The position numbers and the translations under genes are program-made. The notes beneath the pieces were generated by a model that was not told where the DNA came from, searched no databases, and saw nothing but the letters and a program-made list of their open reading frames with translations. From CBDUBS01 sp965365445 (GTDB lineage: Bacteria > Bacteroidota > Rhodothermia > Rhodothermales > DASSAV01), in NCBI GenBank assembly GCA_965365445.1, contig CBDUBS010000144.1:1-9296 (forward strand): DNA of 9,296 nt. The letters are read 5' to 3'. Positions 5,121 to 9,296 of the stretch are shown piece after piece (within the stretch, counting starts at the first letter, position 1; every line of letters starts with the position of its first letter).

Positions 5121-6650
5121 TTACCCGTCGAAGCGTTTGCGCCGTCTCCAGGCCGTACCGGCCGGCTCTATCCCGGCAGGGATTTCCCGGGTGGGCGCCT
5201 CCGGGGCCGTCGCTTCGCAGAGGGCGGCGGCGAGGGCGGCCGGCTCCATCCAGCCGTCGAGCGGCAGATCCCGCTCGGGCCGGAAATGCTCCGCAATGAA
5301 ATGGGTGGTATACCGTCCGCTTCGGAACGCCTCATGCTCCATCGCGAACCGACAGAACGGGATGGTGGTGTGCAGCCCGGCTATTTCGAACTCCGAGAGC
5401 GCCCGGCTCATCCGGCGTATGGCCTCCTCGCGGGTGCGGCCCCAGGCGCTCAGCTTGGCGATCATGGCGTCGTAGTGCATGAAGATCTCGCTGCCCGTTT
5501 CCACGCCCGAATCCACCCGCACCCCGAACCCGGAGGGGGCCCGGTAGTGGAGGATGTTGCCGGGGTCCGGCAGGAAGTGGTTATACACGTCCTCGGCGTA
5601 GATCCGGCACTCCACGGCATGGCCGAGGGCCGTCACGTCCTCCTGCGCGTACCCGAGCGGCTCCCCTTCGGCAATGCGGATCTGCTCGGCCACCAGGTCG
5701 CGCCCTGTGATCCACTCCGTGATGGGGTGTTCCACTTGCAGCCGGGTGTTCATCTCCATGAAATAGAAATTCAGGTCCCGATCGACCAGAAACTCCACCG
5801 TGCCCGCATTGCGATAGCCGCAGGCCCGGGCCGCCCGGATCGCCGCTTCGCCCATGCGGCGGCGCACCTCCGGCGTGACGACCGGCGAGGGGGCTTCCTC
5901 GATCACTTTCTGATGGCGCCGTTGTACGGAGCACTCCCGCTCGTAGAGGTGGACGGCGTTGCCGTGGTGGTCCGCCAGGATCTGCACTTCGACGTGACGG
6001 GGTTCCGCGATGTACTTCTCGACGAACACCCGGTCGTCCCCGAACGACGCGCGGGCCTCGCTGCGGGCCATGTCAAGCGATCGGTCCAGGTCGCCCGGCT
6101 TTTCCACGACCCGCATCCCTTTGCCGCCGCCCCCGGCCGCCGCCTTGATGAGCACCGGGTAGCCGATCCGATCGGCTACCTCCCGCGCTTCATCGGCATC
6201 CGCGACGGCTCCGGTCGTTCCGGCGGCCATAGGGATGCCCGCTTCGGCGGCCAGCGCCCGCGCGGCCGTCTTGTCGCCCATGCTGCGGATGGCCTCGGGG
6301 GGCGGCCCGATGAAGATAAGCCCGGCCTGCCGACACGCTTCGGCAAACCGGGGGTTCTCGGAGAGGAAACCGTAGCCGGGGTGAACGGCGTCCGCGCCGG
6401 CCCGCACGGCCGTCCGGATGATTTTCTCCGCGTGCAGGTACGTTTCGCGGAGGGTGGCCGGCCCGAGCGGGTACGCTTCGTCGGCCAGGGCGACGTGCGG
6501 AGCGCGGCGATCCACCTCGCTGTACACCGCTACCGACCGGATGCCGCGCTCCCGGCACGTCCGGATGATGCGTACGGCGATCTCGCCCCGGTTGGCGATC
6601 AGGATTTTCGTGATCCTTTTCCGTTGTTCGGCGCCCTGTTGAGGAATCAT
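5121..6650 (-). CDS. accC: Biotin carboxylase subunit of acetyl-/propionyl-CoA carboxylase
   Basis: This 509-residue cytoplasmic enzyme carboxylates the biotin of a carrier protein using ATP and bicarbonate, the first half-reaction of acyl-CoA carboxylases. The N-terminal domain begins KILIANRGEIAVRIIRTCRE (15-34), with HPGYGFLSEN at 90-99. The ATP-grasp part has K127 (GDK), K169 and the glycine loop AAAGGGGKGMR (170-180), ERECSVQRRHQKVIEEAP (237-254), metal ligands E286 and E299, and the active-site segment EMNTRLQVEH (299-308). The C-terminal domain follows (GHAVECRIYAED, FGVRVDSG). Residues about 455-509 form a tail beyond the ~450-residue E. coli AccC. The tail has no biotin-attachment motif (EAMKM-like), so the carrier and carboxyltransferase must be encoded elsewhere. 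Whether the physiological partner handles acetyl-CoA or propionyl-CoA cannot be told. The start lies in a tandem duplication. Alternative starts further in would cut the conserved N-terminus. Confidence 0.97.
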   Translation of the reverse strand: MIPQQGAEQRKRITKILIANRGEIAVRIIRTCRERGIRSVAVYSEVDRRAPHVALADEAYPLGPATLRETYLHAEKIIRTAVRAGADAVHPGYGFLSENPRFAEACRQAGLIFIGPPPEAIRSMGDKTAARALAAEAGIPMAAGTTGAVADADEAREVADRIGYPVLIKAAAGGGGKGMRVVEKPGDLDRSLDMARSEARASFGDDRVFVEKYIAEPRHVEVQILADHHGNAVHLYERECSVQRRHQKVIEEAPSPVVTPEVRRRMGEAAIRAARACGYRNAGTVEFLVDRDLNFYFMEMNTRLQVEHPITEWITGRDLVAEQIRIAEGEPLGYAQEDVTALGHAVECRIYAEDVYNHFLPDPGNILHYRAPSGFGVRVDSGVETGSEIFMHYDAMIAKLSAWGRTREEAIRRMSRALSEFEIAGLHTTIPFCRFAMEHEAFRSGRYTTHFIAEHFRPERDLPLDGWMEPAALAAALCEATAPEAPTREIPAGIEPAGTAWRRRKRFDG

Positions 6651-6664
6651 TGTTGAGGAATCAT
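6637..6664 (-). repeat. 14-bp tandem duplication over the accC start, with a five-codon upstream frame
   Basis: On the - strand ATGATTCCTCAACA occurs twice with no gap. The inner copy (6650-6637) carries the accC start. The outer copy (6664-6651) gives a second ATG shifted by 14 nt, hence out of frame. It reads Met-Ile-Pro-Gln-Gln and then stops at a TGA (6649-6647) that overlaps the accC ATG as ATGA. The outer frame could be a leader that couples initiation to accC, or simply a replication-slippage duplication. Neither ATG has a Shine-Dalgarno sequence. Confidence 0.8.
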
Positions 6665-6770
6665 CCGGTTTGCACTATCGTAGGCTCATGTGCGGAAGCG
6701 GCCTGCAACAACCAACTCGTTTCCTCGTCTCATCTTTCGCCGCCCGCTCTCGAAGGATGTAATGTAACCG

Positions 6771-7700
6771 ATGCCCAGGACAAAAGATTTCTATTCCATC
6801 CTCGGGGTGAACGAACACGCCGGGGCGGACGCCATCAAAAAGGCGTACCGCAAACTGGCCCGGGAGTACCACCCCGACCGCAACCCCGACAAGCCCGGCG
6901 CAGAGGAGCGGTTCAAGGAAATCCAGCACGCCTACGACGTGCTCTCCGATCCGCAAAAGCGGAAGCAGTACGACCTGTCGCGGAAGAACCCCTTCGGGGG
7001 GATGGGAGAGCCCTTTACGACCAGCGGCGGATCGCAATACTACCGGACCCCCGACGGCACGTACCACCGGGCCGATTCGCAGGGCGGCGCTTCCGGCGAT
7101 TTTTTCGATTCGTTCAGCGGCGGATTCACGGACCTGTTCAGCAAAATCTTCGGGGGAGCCGAGCCTTCCGGAGCCGCCGGAAACCGGCCCGGACGGAGGG
7201 CGGTGTCGGAGGCGGAACTCCGGCTGACGTTTGAGGAAGCACTGGCCGGGGGCAAGCGGGAGATTTCGCTGCCCGACGGCGAGAAAGTACGCATCGACGT
7301 GCCGAAGGGGGTGCGCTCCGGCTTCAGGATCCGCCTGCGGGGGTACGGCCCTCCGGCCCCGAACGGCCGGGGCGATTTGCTGGTTACGTTCGAGGTGGCG
7401 CCGGACGCCCGTTTCCGCCGCGAGGGCGACGACCTCATAACGACGGTCGCCGTGACGGCCTTCGAGGCGCTGCTGGGGGCCACGCGCAACGTAACCAACG
7501 CCTACGGCAAGCGCATCAAGCTGGCCGTGCCGCCGGGCACGCAGCCCGGCGATAAGCTCCGCCTGAAGGGCCAGGGCGTCGAAACGGCAAAAGGGGCCGG
7601 CGACCTGCTGGTGGAGGTGCAGGTGAGCATTCCGCGCGACCTGACCCCGGAGCAGCGCGACGCCATCCGGTCGGCCGCCGCCCGGGCCGGGCTGCTTTAA
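6771..7700 (+). CDS. cbpA: J-domain co-chaperone without zinc finger (CbpA / type II DnaJ)
   Basis: This 309-residue cytoplasmic Hsp40 stimulates DnaK ATPase activity and delivers unfolded substrates. The J domain covers residues 5-70 (DFYSILGVNEHAGADAIKKAYRKLA), with the essential HPD at 34-36 and DVLSDPQKRKQYD at 56-68. A Gly/Phe-rich linker follows (about 74-130, with FGGMGEPF, FFDSFSGGF, IFGG). Two beta-rich substrate-binding domains then begin at about 145 (VSEAELRLTFEEALAGGKREI) and about 220. The four CxxCxGxG zinc-binding repeats of classical DnaJ are absent, as in CbpA, and the length fits that class. ATG at 6771 begins the usual short lead into the J domain; AAGGA lies 13 nt upstream, too far to be a strong ribosome-binding site. 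The gene is divergent from accC across a 120-nt gap in which I see no convincing promoter or heat-shock (CIRCE) element. It could be annotated simply as dnaJ. Confidence 0.93.
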   Translation: MPRTKDFYSILGVNEHAGADAIKKAYRKLAREYHPDRNPDKPGAEERFKEIQHAYDVLSDPQKRKQYDLSRKNPFGGMGEPFTTSGGSQYYRTPDGTYHRADSQGGASGDFFDSFSGGFTDLFSKIFGGAEPSGAAGNRPGRRAVSEAELRLTFEEALAGGKREISLPDGEKVRIDVPKGVRSGFRIRLRGYGPPAPNGRGDLLVTFEVAPDARFRREGDDLITTVAVTAFEALLGATRNVTNAYGKRIKLAVPPGTQPGDKLRLKGQGVETAKGAGDLLVEVQVSIPRDLTPEQRDAIRSAAARAGLL

Positions 7701-7702
7701 CC

Positions 7703-9296
7703 TCACTCGGCCGCCTGCGCCAGGGCGTATTTCTTGCGCTCGTTGGTATCGAGGTAGCGTTTGCGCAGGCGGAAGCTTTTCGGCGTCACCTCGATCAGCT
7801 CGTCGCTGCGGATGAACTCGATGGCCTCCTCCAGCGACATGCGCCGGGGGGGCACCAGCCGTTCGTAGGAATCCGCCGAGGACGCCCGCATGTTGGTGAG
7901 CTTCTTCTCTTTGGTGATGTTCACCTCCAGGTCCACGTCGCGGCTGTTCTCGCCGACGATCATGCCGGAGTACACGTCCTCGGTCGGCCCGACGAACAAT
8001 TCGCCCCGCTCCTGAAGGTTCAGGATGGCGTAGGAAGTGACCTTGCCTGTGCGGTCGGCTACGAGCGCCCCGGAGGTGCGGTGCACGATGTCTCCGGCCC
8101 ACGGGCGGTAGCGGTCGAACAGGTGGGTGAGCAGGCCGGTGCCCTTGGTGTCGGTCAGAAACTCGGTCCGGTAGCCGATCAGGCCCCGGCTCGGGATCTC
8201 GAACTCCAGGCGCACCCGGCCGGAGCCGTGGTTGACCATGCGCACCATGACGCCCTTGCGCATACCGAGCTTCTGCACGACGACGCCCATGAAGTTCTCC
8301 GGCACGTCGATCAGCGCCCGCTCGTACGGCTCGCACAGCCGGCCGTCCACCTGCTGCGTGATGACCTGCGGCATCCCTACGGCGAATTCGTACCCTTCGC
8401 GGCGCATCTGCTCGATCAGGATCGCCATTTGCAACTCGCCCCGGCCGTACACCAGGAACCGGTCCGGCGAGTCGGTTTCCTCGATGCGCATGGAGAGGTT
8501 GTTTTCGGCTTCGCGGAACAGCCGGTCCCGGAGGTTGCGCGAGGTGACGTACTGCCCTTCACGCCCGCTGAACGGCGAGTCGTTGACGCGGAACTCCATC
8601 GAGATGGTCGGCTCGTCCACCCGCACGGGCGTAAGCGGGTGCGGGTCCTCGGCGTCGGCGATGCTCTCGCCGAGGCCGATGCCGCCCATGCCGGCTACGG
8701 CGATGATGTCGCCGGGGCCTGCCTCCGGGGCTTCCACCCGTTTGAGGCCTTCGTACTGGAACAGGGCCGTGACGGAGGCCAGGTCCCGGCTGCCGTCGCG
8801 GTGGCAGAGGGTTACGCGCCCTTTGTTGCGCAGGGTGCCCTGCATCACCCGGCCGATGGCGAGCGGGCCGAGGTAGGGGTCCGGCTGGACGTTGGTGACG
8901 AGCACTTGCAGGGAGCCTTCCGGGTCGCCGGTCGGCGGGGGCAGGCGTTCGAGGATGGCGTCGAAGAGGGGGCGCAGGTCCGTCAGCGGCTCGGAGAGGC
9001 TTCGGGTACACTGGCCGTCCCGTGAGACGGCGTACAGAACCGGGAATTCGATCTGGTCCTCATCGGCGTCGAGGTCGATGAAGAGGTCGTAGATTTCGTT
9101 CAGTACGTCCTCGGGGCGGGCGTCCTGCCGGTCGATCTTGTTAATGACAACGATGGCCGGCAGGCGCAGCTGCAAGGCTTTTTGCAGCACGAAGCGGGTT
9201 TGCGGCAGCGGCCCCTCGGCGGCATCGACGAGCAGCATGATGCCGTCCACCATGCGGAGGGCGCGTTCCACTTCGCCCCCGAAGTCGGCGTGCCCC
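7703..9296 (-). CDS. typA: Translational GTPase TypA/BipA (N-terminus outside window)
   Basis: About 530 residues are present, out of roughly 605 usual for the family. The window edge cuts within the G3 motif: the first visible residues are GHADFGGEVERAL, the end of the DTPGHADF signature. The frame therefore continues upstream, and the GTG at 9271 is internal (Val), not a start. Also visible are G4 NKIDRQDARPEDV, a beta-barrel domain II (DPYLGPLAIGRVMQGTL), EF-G-like domains III and V (SMEFRVNDSPFSGREGQYVTSR, RGRGE-like YGRGELQMAILIEQMRREG), GSGRVRLEFEIPSRGLIGYRTEFLTDTKG, and the TypA-specific C-terminal domain (NITKEKKLTNMRASSADSYERL, ELIEVTPKSFRLRKRYLD). TypA binds the ribosome and aids large-subunit assembly and growth under stress or cold. 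The stop lies 2 nt from the stop of the convergent J-protein gene. Confidence 0.97.
   Translation of the reverse strand, partial: GHADFGGEVERALRMVDGIMLLVDAAEGPLPQTRFVLQKALQLRLPAIVVINKIDRQDARPEDVLNEIYDLFIDLDADEDQIEFPVLYAVSRDGQCTRSLSEPLTDLRPLFDAILERLPPPTGDPEGSLQVLVTNVQPDPYLGPLAIGRVMQGTLRNKGRVTLCHRDGSRDLASVTALFQYEGLKRVEAPEAGPGDIIAVAGMGGIGLGESIADAEDPHPLTPVRVDEPTISMEFRVNDSPFSGREGQYVTSRNLRDRLFREAENNLSMRIEETDSPDRFLVYGRGELQMAILIEQMRREGYEFAVGMPQVITQQVDGRLCEPYERALIDVPENFMGVVVQKLGMRKGVMVRMVNHGSGRVRLEFEIPSRGLIGYRTEFLTDTKGTGLLTHLFDRYRPWAGDIVHRTSGALVADRTGKVTSYAILNLQERGELFVGPTEDVYSGMIVGENSRDVDLEVNITKEKKLTNMRASSADSYERLVPPRRMSLEEAIEFIRSDELIEVTPKSFRLRKRYLDTNERKKYALAQAAE

Noticed and set aside
5019..6656. 545-residue + strand open frame antisense to accC
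   Set aside because: This is a mirror frame of a GC-rich gene; composition is low-complexity Arg/Gly/His/Pro and accC has all catalytic motifs on the other strand.
6665..6770. Promoters in the accC/J-protein divergent gap (for example TACGAT on the - strand, TAATGT on the + strand)
   Set aside because: Neither has a partner -35 element at acceptable spacing, and no CIRCE-type dyad was found, so no site is claimed.
6675..8336. 553-residue - strand open frame across the J-protein gene and the 3' part of typA
   Set aside because: It crosses two unmistakable genes in the wrong frame and shows no domain; a GC-rich shadow.
9269..9271. GTG at 9271 as the start of typA
   Set aside because: The frame continues upstream with GHADFGGE, the conserved G3 region of TypA, so the GTG is an internal valine codon and the true start is outside the window.

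Overview
The window is a GC-rich bacterial chromosome segment with dense, ordinary-looking genes and one unusual non-coding patch in the middle. Only one start codon (the first ABC permease) has a clear Shine-Dalgarno sequence. The proteins look like those of high-GC Bacteroidota, perhaps Rhodothermales-like, but this placement is an inference from general flavour and is not secure.

Left part (1-4350, all + strand): the end of a TolC-family outer-membrane efflux protein, a drug-type ABC ATPase and two paralogous ABC-2 permeases. They are tightly packed (12-nt gap, 4-nt overlap, 2-nt gap) and form an export operon of the YbhF/YbhS/YbhR kind. The ATPase and the two permeases would make the inner-membrane pump, and the TolC-like protein the outer-membrane exit. 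A periplasmic adaptor is expected just upstream, outside the window. A class I SAM-dependent O-methyltransferase follows 65 nt later.

Middle (4351-5120): a small winged-helix DNA-binding protein of the kind found in phage and plasmid replication modules. Its last codons contain three perfect DnaA boxes (TTATCCACA) in the same orientation, spaced exactly 21 bp apart. They are followed by a long-armed inverted repeat, further GGTCTAT repeats, two CGGTTAA repeats and a very AT-rich block of three exact-register 12-bp repeats. In order and content this resembles a theta-type replication origin embedded next to, and inside, its initiator gene, as in lambda O. It is the most interesting part of the window. 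Alternatives are a DnaA-titrating or DnaA-regulatory locus, or the chromosomal origin itself.

Right part (5121-9296): accC (biotin carboxylase, - strand), then a divergent J-domain co-chaperone without zinc finger (CbpA type, + strand), then typA/bipA (- strand, start outside the window). The accC start codon lies in a perfect 14-bp tandem duplication that creates a five-codon upstream reading frame overlapping the accC start. The co-chaperone gene and typA converge with only 2 nt between their stop codons.
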